44,065 nucleotides of DNA from Sharpea azabuensis DSM 18934 (GCF_000702165.1 NZ_JNKU01000023.1:1-44065), one strand, 5' to 3'. Shown: positions 7,899-16,379, counted from the first letter of the stretch. Made by a program: numbers and translations. The notes: generated from the sequence alone by a model not told the origin.

Positions 7899-8242
7899 GC
7901 CGGAAGTACCTGAACTTTGACCTTGACACTAAGGCCCTGCAGGAGTGGTATCCTGACGGAGACTGGCACAATGCCTACATGGATATCAGAAGATATTTGG
8001 AAGAACATGGATTCGAACACAGACAGGGTTCAGGCTATATATCCAGGAAAAACCTCAATTTACTGCAGGCGACCGTCATCGTTCAGCGAATGGCCAGGGA
8101 GTATCTGTGGCTGCAGCCTTGCTTAAAGGAACTGGATGTTACGAATGTAGGAAAGACTGTATCTCTTAACGAGGCAGTCAGCGATGCTCATGATGAAAGA
8201 ATACAGGAGATCATGACCAGTCAAAAAAGAAGACTGAAGTAA
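7895..8242 (+). CDS. VapD-like endoribonuclease
   Basis: 115 aa. The N-terminus KYLNFDLDTKALQEWYP, then AYMDIRRYLEEHGFEHRQGSGYIS, matches the VapD pattern (FDLDT...AY.DI...L...GF...QGS.Y), a Cas2-like ferredoxin-fold RNase found with antitoxins on plasmids. The Asp of FDLDT is the expected catalytic position. The C-terminus is longer than minimal VapD. It is translationally coupled to the 98-aa acidic gene and ends before a strong terminator. Confidence 0.8.
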   Translation: MSRKYLNFDLDTKALQEWYPDGDWHNAYMDIRRYLEEHGFEHRQGSGYISRKNLNLLQATVIVQRMAREYLWLQPCLKELDVTNVGKTVSLNEAVSDAHDERIQEIMTSQKRRLK

Positions 8243-8256
8243 AATGAATATTCATA

Positions 8257-8282
8257 AAAAAGTCCTTTATCAGGACTTTTTT
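8257..8282 (+). terminator. Intrinsic terminator after the VapD pair
   Basis: AAAAAGTCC (8257..8265) pairs with GGACTTTTT (8273..8281) around a 7-base loop, ending in T. It is symmetrical enough to work on both strands. It marks the end of the left backbone operon, and AT-rich cargo begins after it. Confidence 0.85.
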
Positions 8283-8464
8283 ATTGCGGATGTTGCAGAT
8301 AGTTATAAAAGGTGGAAATGACTGTGAAATTATGAAAGGATGCCATTAAATAATAGATTCTACCATAACTTTAAAATGATTTTATATTTTCACGAACTGT
8401 TTTATCTGTTGCCATCTGCATTCATTATGTTATCATTATTTTGTAACTATTGGGGGACTGCTAT

Positions 8465-8662
8465 ATGGAAAAAACATCGAATATAAATTTTAAACTTTAT
8501 ACATGCTTAAAGACTGAGCTAGAGAAAACTTGTTCTGATATGGGAATTATGATAACAGCTGTCTTTATGAGATTTTCAAGGACTTTCTTTAGAAAAAGAA
8601 GAATTCCATTCCGGGATCTGCATGATTGCCAGCTGATTAAAAGTATGAGTTGTTTGAGGTAA
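8465..8662 (+). CDS. Orphan RelB/DinJ-type antitoxin, degenerate
   Basis: 65 aa from ATG 8465 (GGGGGACT seven bases upstream). TSNINFKLYTCLKTELEKTCSDMGIMITAVFMRFSRTFFRKRRIPF follows the RelB/DinJ RHH pattern (T-A-N-I-N-h-R-h ... LK..AE...ELG..ms.Ai..F....r....IPF). The family normally ends soon after IPF with a toxin-binding tail. Here the tail is unrelated and no YafQ/RelE toxin follows. The ABC-3C operon starts six bases after the stop, so it may now autoregulate or guard that operon, or be a relic. Confidence 0.6.
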   Translation: MEKTSNINFKLYTCLKTELEKTCSDMGIMITAVFMRFSRTFFRKRRIPFRDLHDCQLIKSMSCLR

Positions 8663-8668
8663 GCACAA

Positions 8669-9640
8669 ATGAATAGAAAAATGTACTTTGACTTTATTGA
8701 AAGCCGGCTGTCTATTCTTGTCTACGAGATAAAACGTAGAGGCAGGCTGAACCTGTTGGATATGAACATCCATTCTGAGTATTTTTTTAGGGACTTTCTC
8801 AATCTTCTGTATGGCTATGATTTCAAAAATATGAATACTATCTCACAAAATTATGAGGGAATTGATCTTTTTGATGAAACCAATCATATTCTTGCCCAGG
8901 TATCGTCTACTTGTACTAGAACAAAGATCTCATCTTCCCTGAAAAGTAATATCTATTCCAGATATCCCAATTACAGATTTGTTTTTATTTCTGTCTCTTT
9001 AGACGCTCGTTCATTAAAAGCTGCTAAGTATGACTCTCCTGAAGGAATAGTCTTCAATCCTGATACCGATATCATTGATCTTAACACAATAATGCGAAAG
9101 ATCCTTAACTTATCAACTACTGAACTGAAAAATCTATATGAGTTCATTAAAAATGAGCTTGGTAATGATGTGAGCTATCAAAAGATTGAGTCCAACCTTG
9201 CAACTGTTCTAAACATCCTATCAAGTGAAGTAATGAAAATTGAAGTAGCATCGCCTGAAATCAACTCTTTTGCAATTCAGGATAAGATTGACTTTAACGA
9301 ATTGACAGGCGTTCAGGAAATCATCGATGATTATAAGATCTACTATCATAGGATAGATGAAATCTACAATGAATTTGACAGGGAAGGAAAAATCAAAAGA
9401 TATTCAGTCCTACAGTCTATTAAAACCCAGTACATAAAGGCAAGAAACGAAAAAAACGATGCAACTGATATTTTTCTTCTTACGATAGAAAAAGTAATGA
9501 ATATTATTTCCGCAAGCAGCAACTTTGTTACCATTCCGATAGATGAGCTTCAGGTTTGTGCTGGCATTCTGGTAGTTGATGCATTCATAAGATGCAAGAT
9601 ATTTTACAATCCGGAGGGCTATAATCATGCTGATGCCTGA
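8669..9640 (+). CDS. SMEK-domain effector subunit of an ABC-3C-type system
   Basis: 323 aa. The N-terminus (YFDFIESRLSILVYEIKRRGRLNLLDMNIHSEYFFRDFLNLLYG) followed by INxEG-like NYEGIDLFDETNHILAQVSST matches the SMEK domain as I recall it, an endonuclease-like sensor/effector fold with a conserved E..D..Q-V-S. The C-terminal half (about 185-323) is helical and probably binds the partner. It overlaps the next gene by 14 bases. In ABC-three-component conflict systems, such a protein is controlled by a middle component and an ABC ATPase, exactly the next two genes. AT-rich unlike the ICE backbone. Confidence 0.75.
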   Translation: MNRKMYFDFIESRLSILVYEIKRRGRLNLLDMNIHSEYFFRDFLNLLYGYDFKNMNTISQNYEGIDLFDETNHILAQVSSTCTRTKISSSLKSNIYSRYPNYRFVFISVSLDARSLKAAKYDSPEGIVFNPDTDIIDLNTIMRKILNLSTTELKNLYEFIKNELGNDVSYQKIESNLATVLNILSSEVMKIEVASPEINSFAIQDKIDFNELTGVQEIIDDYKIYYHRIDEIYNEFDREGKIKRYSVLQSIKTQYIKARNEKNDATDIFLLTIEKVMNIISASSNFVTIPIDELQVCAGILVVDAFIRCKIFYNPEGYNHADA

Positions 9641-9854
9641 TAATATTCATCCAGAAATGAGCATATATTATAATGGCTATATTATTCTTTCAAAACTGAA
9701 TGCCAAAGGTAATTTAGGCATGGTAGAGCTTTATCATGAACTGAAGGAAGAAAATGCAATGTCTTTTTCAATTTATATGCTCAGTCTTGACTGGCTTTTT
9801 CTCATTCAGGCAGCAAGCATTGACGAAAACGGGGTGATTTCCAAATGTTTATAG
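9627..9854 (+). CDS. ABC-3C middle component (MC6-like)
   Basis: 75 aa. MLMPDNIHPEMSIYYNGYIILSKLN then a winged-helix-like stretch (MVELYHELKE ... FSIYMLSLDWLFLIQAASID) resembles the short middle-component proteins of ABC-three-component systems. CCGGAGGG precedes ATG 9627 inside the previous gene. The last ten bases overlap the ATPase gene. The two overlaps imply fixed stoichiometry of a complex. The exact middle-component class is uncertain. Confidence 0.7.
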   Translation: MLMPDNIHPEMSIYYNGYIILSKLNAKGNLGMVELYHELKEENAMSFSIYMLSLDWLFLIQAASIDENGVISKCL

Positions 9855-11566
9855 ATAGCCTAGTGATTTCAGATAAGACTGCAACTATACGTGAGCTTAA
9901 TTTTAGGCAGGGGCTGAATCTCATCATTGATGATACTCCTTCATCAGACGACAGGACAATGACAGGCAACAATGTCGGAAAGACAACAATACTCAAACTT
10001 ATCAACTTCTGTCTTGGCGGGGAAGGTAAAGATATCTACACAGATGAAGAGAACAAGGGGAAAAGATATGAAGAGATAAAAGCCTTTCTTGAAGAAAATG
10101 AAGTGCTCATTACTCTTACCTTGGTCAGCTCCTCAAAGGATGCTAACAGCAGAAAAAAAGTGGTGATTGAAAGAAACTTTTTGAATGGAAAAAAGAACAT
10201 ACGGAGAATAGATGGAAAGCAAATCCGTAAGAAGGAATTTGAAAAGATGCTTTGCAGCATACTGTTTCCAAATAATGATAATGACAAGCCTACATTCAGG
10301 CAGATCATTTCGCACAATATCAGATATCGTGATGATAGCCTGAACAAGACATTAAAGACGCTGAACCCGTATACATCAGATGTTGAATATGAGTCTCTCT
10401 ATCTTTACCTGCTAGGATGCGGTGTTGACAGTGGAGCTAGAAAACAGATTCTGACAAATGAAATCAAGCAGGAGCATAGCTACATGGACAGGCTTCAGAA
10501 GAAGGAAAAGCGAAATTCATACGAAGTTGCCCTCAACCTCATCAATGATGAAATTCAGGACCTAAACAGGAAAAAGAACTCGCTGAACATCAATGAAGAC
10601 TTTGAAAGGGACCTTGATGATCTCAATGAAATCAGATACAAAATCAACAGGAAATCCTCAAGCATCACAAGACTTGAACTGAGAAGGGACATGATTAACG
10701 AAGCAAAGAATGAGATGGAGAAGGATATTTCTGTCATTGACATGGATCAGTTACAGCTGCTTTATAGCGAGGCAAAGGCTTTCGTTCCATCCCTTCAGAA
10801 ATCCTTTGAAGACCTTGTGAACTATCATAATAGAATGATAGTGGAAAAGATTAGTTTTATTGCAAGAGACTTGCCTGCAATCGAAGAGGACATCAGCAAA
10901 GAAAAGACAATCCTTAGGGGGCTGCTTGATGGTGAAGTGAAGCTGTCTGCGAAGATCAAGAAAAGCGATTCATTTGAAGACCTTGAAAAGATAATATCTC
11001 AGCTGAATGAAAAATACAGGATGAAGGGCGAATATGAGGGAATTCTTGAAAAGATTGATGAAGCTGAGGCAAGCCTAAAGAGTCTTGAAGAGGAGCTGAG
11101 AGGAATTGATGAATATCTGTATTCGGATGACTTCCAAAAAAGACTTAAGCAACAAATCAATAAATTCAACAAACATTTTGCGTCTGTATCGAATGAGCTC
11201 TATGGAGAAAGATATGCACTGACCTACAATATTGAAAAAAACAAAAGAACAGGTAAACCTGTCTATGTGTTCAGTACATTCAACTCAAACATGAGTTCGG
11301 GAAAGAAGCAAGGAGAGATACTTTGCTTTGATCTTGCGTATACTTTGTTTGCCGATGATGAGTCACTTCCATGCTTGCACTTTCTTCTTAATGACAAAAA
11401 AGAGCTGATGCATGGAAATCAACTTACAAAAATATCTGAATTTATTGAATACAAGAATGTCCAGCTGATCATTTCTATATTAAAGGATAAGCTTCCAAGA
11501 GAAGTGATTAACAGAGCAAACATTGTTGTTGAGCTGTCGCAAAATGATAAGCTTTTTAGAATTTGA
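9845..11566 (+). CDS. DUF2326-type ABC ATPase of an ABC-3C system
   Basis: 573 aa. The Walker A region GNNVGKTT at residues 41-48 sits after an RDF/SMC-like N-lobe. A long coiled-coil middle (about 190-450, alternating Lys/Glu/Leu) follows, then a C-terminal lobe with KKQGEILCFDLAYTLFADDES and LHFLLND, the signature and Walker B-like part of DUF2326 proteins. It is SMC/RecF-like, probably sensing DNA ends or invader structures and driving the SMEK effector. Cytoplasmic. It ends just before a small hairpin (11579..11597). Confidence 0.8.
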   Translation: MFIDSLVISDKTATIRELNFRQGLNLIIDDTPSSDDRTMTGNNVGKTTILKLINFCLGGEGKDIYTDEENKGKRYEEIKAFLEENEVLITLTLVSSSKDANSRKKVVIERNFLNGKKNIRRIDGKQIRKKEFEKMLCSILFPNNDNDKPTFRQIISHNIRYRDDSLNKTLKTLNPYTSDVEYESLYLYLLGCGVDSGARKQILTNEIKQEHSYMDRLQKKEKRNSYEVALNLINDEIQDLNRKKNSLNINEDFERDLDDLNEIRYKINRKSSSITRLELRRDMINEAKNEMEKDISVIDMDQLQLLYSEAKAFVPSLQKSFEDLVNYHNRMIVEKISFIARDLPAIEEDISKEKTILRGLLDGEVKLSAKIKKSDSFEDLEKIISQLNEKYRMKGEYEGILEKIDEAEASLKSLEEELRGIDEYLYSDDFQKRLKQQINKFNKHFASVSNELYGERYALTYNIEKNKRTGKPVYVFSTFNSNMSSGKKQGEILCFDLAYTLFADDESLPCLHFLLNDKKELMHGNQLTKISEFIEYKNVQLIISILKDKLPREVINRANIVVELSQNDKLFRI

Positions 11567-11578
11567 TAGGCATATCGA

Positions 11579-11597
11579 GGTGGAAATGACTTCCACC
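11579..11597 (+). terminator. Small perfect hairpin after the ABC-3C operon
   Basis: GGTGGAA/TTCCACC with an ATGAC loop, followed by an interrupted AT-rich tail: a possible weak terminator. Its left half belongs to a 14-bp word (AGGTGGAAATGACT) that also occurs at 8310..8323. Confidence 0.45.
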
Positions 11598-11599
11598 AT

Positions 11600-11665
11600 A
11601 AAATTAGAAAATACAAAGAAATTTAGGAAAACATTGTGAAGGGTTTCCTAGTATTATGGTATCGT
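11600..11665 (+). repeat. 66-bp promoter-like direct repeat, copy 1
   Basis: It begins AAAATTAGAAAATACAAAGA and ends ATTATGGTATCGT. The first 22 bases and the last dozen match copy 2 at 12260..12325, with the same overall length. It lies 50 bases before the 122-aa gene and probably contains its promoter. Confidence 0.7.
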
Positions 11666-11715
11666 GAAGAAGGGTAAATGGGAAAGGCTATGACTAAAAC
11701 AGAAGGTGAGGAACA

Positions 11716-12084
11716 ATGAAAAGTATATATGAAACAAGGCCGGCTGAGGATGGAAGATATTATACCATGCTTGATCACTTGCAAATGCCTGAAGAAAATC
11801 CATTTCGTATTGTCGACTTTAGAGATAGTAAGTGGATTACGGAAGATGAGTATGAAAAAGTCATGTTCTGGGAGGAAATCACTGATCATAATGAAGAGTA
11901 TGATAAAAAGTGGATAGAAAATCATATAGACACAATCCGTTCTTCCTTCAATGATCATTCATTGGGGGCTCACGAATTGAAACTAACGGTAGGCATTCTT
12001 GAATGCCTAAATGAATATGAATGGTTCTATCTCAATGGCTATGTGAGATTAGTTGACAGATATTTTGTCGTACGAGTAGTATGA
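11716..12084 (+). CDS. Unknown acidic protein (122 aa)
   Basis: Start ATG 11716 with GGTGAGGA before it. Soluble, acidic and aromatic-rich (EENPFRIVDFRDSKWITEDEYEKVMFWEEITDHNEEYDKKW), with no recognised domain. It stands alone between two copies of a 66-bp promoter-like repeat, in AT-rich cargo, and overlaps a doubtful minus-strand frame at its 3' end. It may be an accessory gene swapped in as a module. Confidence 0.6.
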   Translation: MKSIYETRPAEDGRYYTMLDHLQMPEENPFRIVDFRDSKWITEDEYEKVMFWEEITDHNEEYDKKWIENHIDTIRSSFNDHSLGAHELKLTVGILECLNEYEWFYLNGYVRLVDRYFVVRVV

Positions 12085-12258
12085 TCTTTTAGAAGTAATT
12101 TGCTCATCTAGATGATTTTTTATCATATAATCTCTAATTTTATCATATTCAATAGCCTTAAGATCGTTTCCTTTTGAAAGCTCATTAAGGATATCCTCAA
12201 ACGTGAGGTTTAAATTTTTAAGGGTTGTATTAACTGAATGGATTTGTTTTCTAGCCAT
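12049..12258 (-). CDS. Doubtful small minus-strand gene (69 aa)
   Basis: From ATG at 12258 the minus strand reads ARKQIHSVNTTLKNLNLTFEDILNELSK and amphipathic helices. The composition looks natural, no plus-strand gene occupies 12085..12356, and the frame could be real. Against it, there is no ribosome site, it overlaps the 3' end of the 122-aa gene by 36 bases, and its upstream region is the 66-bp repeat facing the other way. Confidence 0.35.
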   Translation of the reverse strand: MARKQIHSVNTTLKNLNLTFEDILNELSKGNDLKAIEYDKIRDYMIKNHLDEQITSKRSYYSYDKISVN

Positions 12259-12259
12259 G

Positions 12260-12325
12260 AAAATTAGAAAATACAAAGAAAATAAGGAAACATCCGGGAA
12301 TGATTTCATGCTATTATGATATCGT
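12260..12325 (+). repeat. 66-bp promoter-like direct repeat, copy 2
   Basis: Same length and same first 22 bases as copy 1, and it ends ATTATGATATCGT. It lies 31 bases before the lipoprotein start at 12357 and probably drives it. Confidence 0.7.
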
Positions 12326-12356
12326 ACTAAGAAAAAGGAAAGGATGGAAGAACATC

Positions 12357-13154
12357 ATGAAAAAACAGTTTAAAGTACTTGCAAGGCTGGTCACTACAGC
12401 AGTGATGGCGGCTGCTCTATCTGGTTGCAGCAGTCAGGGAGCCGGTAAGAAGACTCCGGAAAAGAAAATCAGCCTCTCTGAGAAGGCAAAGACACTTACT
12501 GAAGGGGAAAGCTTCACGCTAAAGGTAAAGAACGGCGACAGCAAGACTAGCGCTAGATCAAAGGACGAGGATATTGCAAGCGTGGAGAAGATTGCCAAGA
12601 CAAAGGCTGACTACAAGGTGACAGGCGTCAAGGCTGGCACTACGGAGATTGTCTTCAAGAAGGCCAGCAAGGATATTACCTGCAAGGTGACAGTGAATGC
12701 TAAACCTGTGCCTGTTGATAAGACAACTGTTCAATCATCACAAAATAAAGTGTCACAAAGTCAACCATCAAATACAAACAATGGAACTCCTACAGGTTCT
12801 TCGACACAGGCGAGTGGTTCTTCTAGTCACAATGCTGCTATATCCAAAAGTCAGTCAAAAAACAGTGTTCAGTCTTCCAATACTCCAAGAAAGACGAATA
12901 CCCCATCAAACGCATCAAGAAATAGAAGCAATGCATCTTCTAACAGAAGAACACCTTCTACTCAATCATCGCAGAATAACAATGCAAGACAGTCTCAACC
13001 AAAATCTGGAAGAAGCTCAGGTTCATCTGGCAATTCAGTTACAACTAAAAAAACTGGTGAAAGAAAACCTTATGGAGATGATGGAAATTATTTTGAAGAT
13101 TACGAAGGCTTCTCAGGCCATGATGACTGGACTGCAATTGATGACAATGATTAA
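12357..13154 (+). CDS. Surface lipoprotein with a BIG2-like domain
   Basis: 265 aa from ATG 12357 (AAGGAAAGGA upstream). A lipoprotein signal ends in lipobox ALSGC, with Cys24 the lipidated residue. Residues about 37-112 (KISLSEKAKTLTEGESFTLKV ... VTGVKAGTTEIVFKKASKDITCKVTV) look like a bacterial Ig-like (BIG2) domain. A long Ser/Thr/Gln/Asn/Arg low-complexity region and an acidic tail (GDDGNYFEDYEGF) follow, suited to spanning the wall. Codons of the low-complexity half look more AT-rich. It probably sits on the outer membrane face next to the following adhesin, in adhesion or mating-cell contact. An upstream in-frame ATG at 12300 lacks a ribosome site. Confidence 0.8.
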   Translation: MKKQFKVLARLVTTAVMAAALSGCSSQGAGKKTPEKKISLSEKAKTLTEGESFTLKVKNGDSKTSARSKDEDIASVEKIAKTKADYKVTGVKAGTTEIVFKKASKDITCKVTVNAKPVPVDKTTVQSSQNKVSQSQPSNTNNGTPTGSSTQASGSSSHNAAISKSQSKNSVQSSNTPRKTNTPSNASRNRSNASSNRRTPSTQSSQNNNARQSQPKSGRSSGSSGNSVTTKKTGERKPYGDDGNYFEDYEGFSGHDDWTAIDDND

Positions 13155-13201
13155 CTGAAGATGCAATTGATTAATGCAATGAAAATTCATTAGTTTTACA
13201 G

Positions 13202-13230
13202 GGAACAGTCGATGACTGTTCCTTTTTATT
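13202..13230 (+). terminator. Intrinsic terminator after the lipoprotein gene
   Basis: GGAACAGTC/GACTGTTCC, perfect 9 bp with a GAT loop, then TTTTTATT. Confidence 0.9.
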
Positions 13231-13316
13231 ACATCAAAGGGGGGTGGTTTATGGGATAGAAGGGAAATATAAAACAAACAATAATGATTAGGCATCAACA
13301 AGGAGGAAATAATCAA

Positions 13317-16300
13317 ATGGATACAAGACCATTATTGAAAAAGGTAGGCACAGTGATGCTTGCCACACTATTCAGCTTCGGAAGTGTTATTGGATCTTCA
13401 GGCAAGTTATCTGAAGTTCATGCAGCTTCAGCTACAGTATCTTATGGTGGAAAGGCAACGTGGAGCGGATCTACTGTAGGGAAGTTCAAAGTTAATGGAA
13501 GGGATGCGCTCTGTATGGAGCACGAGAAGGGTACACCTGGCACAGGTACAGCTACAAATTCGAGTGTTTATGACAATCCAACAGTGAGAAAGATTCTCTA
13601 CTATGGCTTTGCTGGAGCTGATGCCTCTTTCTGGGGAGGAGAAGGAAATCGAACAGACAAGGCGAGAGTTATTACATCGCTTGCACTTGATCAGGTATAT
13701 GGCTCAAAGAAGACAAGAAAGAAGGCGGCTTCCTTCCTTTCATGGATTAGTGGAAAAAATGATCCAATAGCGAAGCATTTAAAATTCTCAAACACAAATC
13801 CAAAGATTACGTATGATTCAGAATCAGGTCTTCAAAAATCTGAGACATTTATGGTGAATGGTGTAGGTAACCCATCTTCTGCTTCATTTGACACTGGTAA
13901 TGCAAATGTAACTATTCACAATATTACAACAGGTCAAAGCGGAACAACTATTAGTCTCAAGGCTGGAGATCAACTTTATCTTTCTGCTCCTAAAACATTT
14001 TCAGGATCAATTAATAAACAAAATATAAATCTGGGAAGTTTTAAGTTCCAGGCTATTGTTTGGAAGACTCCGGCTTCTAGCTTACAGGATTTAGCTTCTT
14101 GGGATTATACGGTTGATCCTACCAATTTTACATCTTTACGTGCTGATTTCGTTGGCACTGCAAGCGTACAGATCAGCAAGGTTGATGCAACTGGATCAAA
14201 GGAAATTCCAGGCGCAGTTCTTCAGCTGACTGATGCAAACGAAAAGCTCATCGACAAATGGACTTCAGACGGAAGCACACATGTCGTAAGTAATCTTCCT
14301 TCCAATGCATCTTATACGCTTACAGAACTCTCAGCACCTGAAGGATACAAGGTTGCCGCTCCTGTCACGTTCACTCTTACTCAGGACATGCAGAAGGTTG
14401 ACATGAAGGATGAGAGAGAGCCAATCGAAATCAAGACAAAGGCTACAGACAACCAGAGCCAGAGCCACAGGGGAACATTCGGTGAAAAGGTAACGATCAC
14501 AGATACCGTAAGCTACACTAACCTCATCAGAGGAAAGAGCTACAGGGTTACAGGCGTTCTTCATGTAAAGAATGCTGACGGATCAGACGCTGGAGCACTC
14601 AAGGATGCCTCAGGAAAGGAAATCACTGCTGAAAAGACATTTACAGCTGACGTAAGAAACGGAAGCGTTGACCTTGTTTATACGCTTGACTCAAGACTGC
14701 TCAAGGGCAAGAGCACTGTCGTGTTTGAAGACATGTACGAAGAAGGAATTCATGTAGCCTCACATGCTGACATCAGCGATGAGGAGCAGGAAGTATTCTA
14801 CCCAGAGCTTACTACTACTGCTACTTCTCAGGGCACTGACTCGCTTGAATATCAGGAAGGCGAGAAGAAAGACGGTGCTGACGAAGACAGGATGATCGAG
14901 ATCAGGGATGCGGTTGCCTACAGAAACCTCGTTGCCGGAAAGGAATATACGGTAAAGGGCACTCTCATGGACAAGGCAACAAATGCAGCCATGACTGACA
15001 AGGAAGGCAACGCAATCAAGGCAGAGAAGACATTCACTGCTGCTGGCAGAAACGGCACGGTTGATGTCATCTTCAGCGTTCCTGCATCAATCCTCAAGGG
15101 AAAGACTACTGTCGTATTTGAGGAAGCATATGAGGGCAATGCTCTTGTTGCATCTCATGCAGACATCAATGACAAGGGACAGACTCTTGAGTTCCCTGGA
15201 GCGCAGACTGAAGCGAGCCATGATGACTCAATCGACTACGATGAAGAGGGTACAACTGAAATCACTGATACAGTCAGCTATTCAAATCTCAAGACTGGAA
15301 AAACATACAAGGTAAAGGGCACTCTCATGGACAAGGAGACAGGGAAGGAATTCCTTGACGAGGACGGAAATCCTGTCACAGCTGAGGCTGAGTTCGTTCC
15401 AGATGAAAAGGACGGAACAGTGAATGTCGTATTCACTGTTGCTAGCAAGCTTCTCAAGGGAAAGACTACTGTCGTATTCGAGAATGTCTACAAGGATGAC
15501 GTTCTCGTTGTATCTCATGCTGACATCGAGGACGAAGGCCAGACGATTGAGTGGCCAGGAATCGGAACTGAGGCAACTTCTGACGGCAAGAAGGAAGCTG
15601 ACCTGAGCCACAGCACAGTGCTTACTGACAAGGTTGAATACAAGAATCTCATTCCTGGCAAGGAATACACCCTCAAGGGCACTCTCATGGACAAGGCAAC
15701 AGGCAAGGAGCTTGCTGACAAGGACGGAAAACCTATTACTGCGGAGACGGTATTCACTCCTGATGAGTCATCAGGCACGGCTGAAGTGAAGTTTACATTT
15801 GACGGCATCCACCTTGGGGAAGGCGTCGATACAGTAGTGTTCGAGAGCCTCTACAGGGACGGCGTGCTTGTAGTGACTCATGCTGACATCAATGACGAAG
15901 GCCAGACAGTCAAGTTCAGACCTCTTCTTACTGACATCAAGGTCAACAAGGTCGATGCAATCACAAAGAAGGCAATCGTATCCAAGCAGTTTGAGTTCAC
16001 TCTCTACGCTGACGAGGCATGCACTCAGGCAATCAAGACGGCTGATGCTGACATCCTTGCGGGCGCAGCAGTGTTCAAGGGACTCAAGTTCGGAACATAC
16101 TATATAAAGGAAACAAAAGCGCCAACAGGCTACAGCCTATCAAAAGAAGTCGTTAAGGTTGTTGTTGACGAGAAACTGAAGAATGTTGGTGAAACATATG
16201 AGATTACCTATGCTGATACACCATTGCCAGCTGCCGGAGCAATTATCCCTGCAGCGGCTGCCGTCGTTACTGGTGATGATACTCAGATCATGGCATATGT

Positions 16301-16370
16301 GCTTATGGCTGGTATCGCAGCATTAGCGCTTGTTATCTACGGCATCTCAAGAAAGAAGAAGGAAAACTAA
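13317..16370 (+). CDS. Wall-anchored thioester/VaFE-repeat surface adhesin
   Basis: 1017 aa from ATG 13317 (AAGGAGG ten bases before; the ATG at 13284 lacks one). A signal peptide ends near residue 37. The N-terminal domain has ALCMEHEKGTP with Cys66, the expected thioester Cys of TED adhesins that bind host or partner surfaces covalently. A CnaB-like domain (VQISKVDATG ... TELSAPEGY) follows. Then come four VaFE-type repeats, each with TDTVxYxNL, GTLMDK, KGKTTVVFE.xY and SHADIxDExQ, which form Thr-Gln ester bonds, and a last CnaB domain (IKVNKVDAITKK ... IKETKAPTGY). The C-terminus has LPAAG and VVTGDDTQ before a TM helix and RKKKEN, so it is probably sortase-anchored. Separate transcript, closed by a terminator. 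Likely a mating or colonisation adhesin. Confidence 0.88.
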   Translation: MDTRPLLKKVGTVMLATLFSFGSVIGSSGKLSEVHAASATVSYGGKATWSGSTVGKFKVNGRDALCMEHEKGTPGTGTATNSSVYDNPTVRKILYYGFAGADASFWGGEGNRTDKARVITSLALDQVYGSKKTRKKAASFLSWISGKNDPIAKHLKFSNTNPKITYDSESGLQKSETFMVNGVGNPSSASFDTGNANVTIHNITTGQSGTTISLKAGDQLYLSAPKTFSGSINKQNINLGSFKFQAIVWKTPASSLQDLASWDYTVDPTNFTSLRADFVGTASVQISKVDATGSKEIPGAVLQLTDANEKLIDKWTSDGSTHVVSNLPSNASYTLTELSAPEGYKVAAPVTFTLTQDMQKVDMKDEREPIEIKTKATDNQSQSHRGTFGEKVTITDTVSYTNLIRGKSYRVTGVLHVKNADGSDAGALKDASGKEITAEKTFTADVRNGSVDLVYTLDSRLLKGKSTVVFEDMYEEGIHVASHADISDEEQEVFYPELTTTATSQGTDSLEYQEGEKKDGADEDRMIEIRDAVAYRNLVAGKEYTVKGTLMDKATNAAMTDKEGNAIKAEKTFTAAGRNGTVDVIFSVPASILKGKTTVVFEEAYEGNALVASHADINDKGQTLEFPGAQTEASHDDSIDYDEEGTTEITDTVSYSNLKTGKTYKVKGTLMDKETGKEFLDEDGNPVTAEAEFVPDEKDGTVNVVFTVASKLLKGKTTVVFENVYKDDVLVVSHADIEDEGQTIEWPGIGTEATSDGKKEADLSHSTVLTDKVEYKNLIPGKEYTLKGTLMDKATGKELADKDGKPITAETVFTPDESSGTAEVKFTFDGIHLGEGVDTVVFESLYRDGVLVVTHADINDEGQTVKFRPLLTDIKVNKVDAITKKAIVSKQFEFTLYADEACTQAIKTADADILAGAAVFKGLKFGTYYIKETKAPTGYSLSKEVVKVVVDEKLKNVGETYEITYADTPLPAAGAIIPAAAAVVTGDDTQIMAYVLMAGIAALALVIYGISRKKKEN

Positions 16371-16379
16371 GAAGATTTG

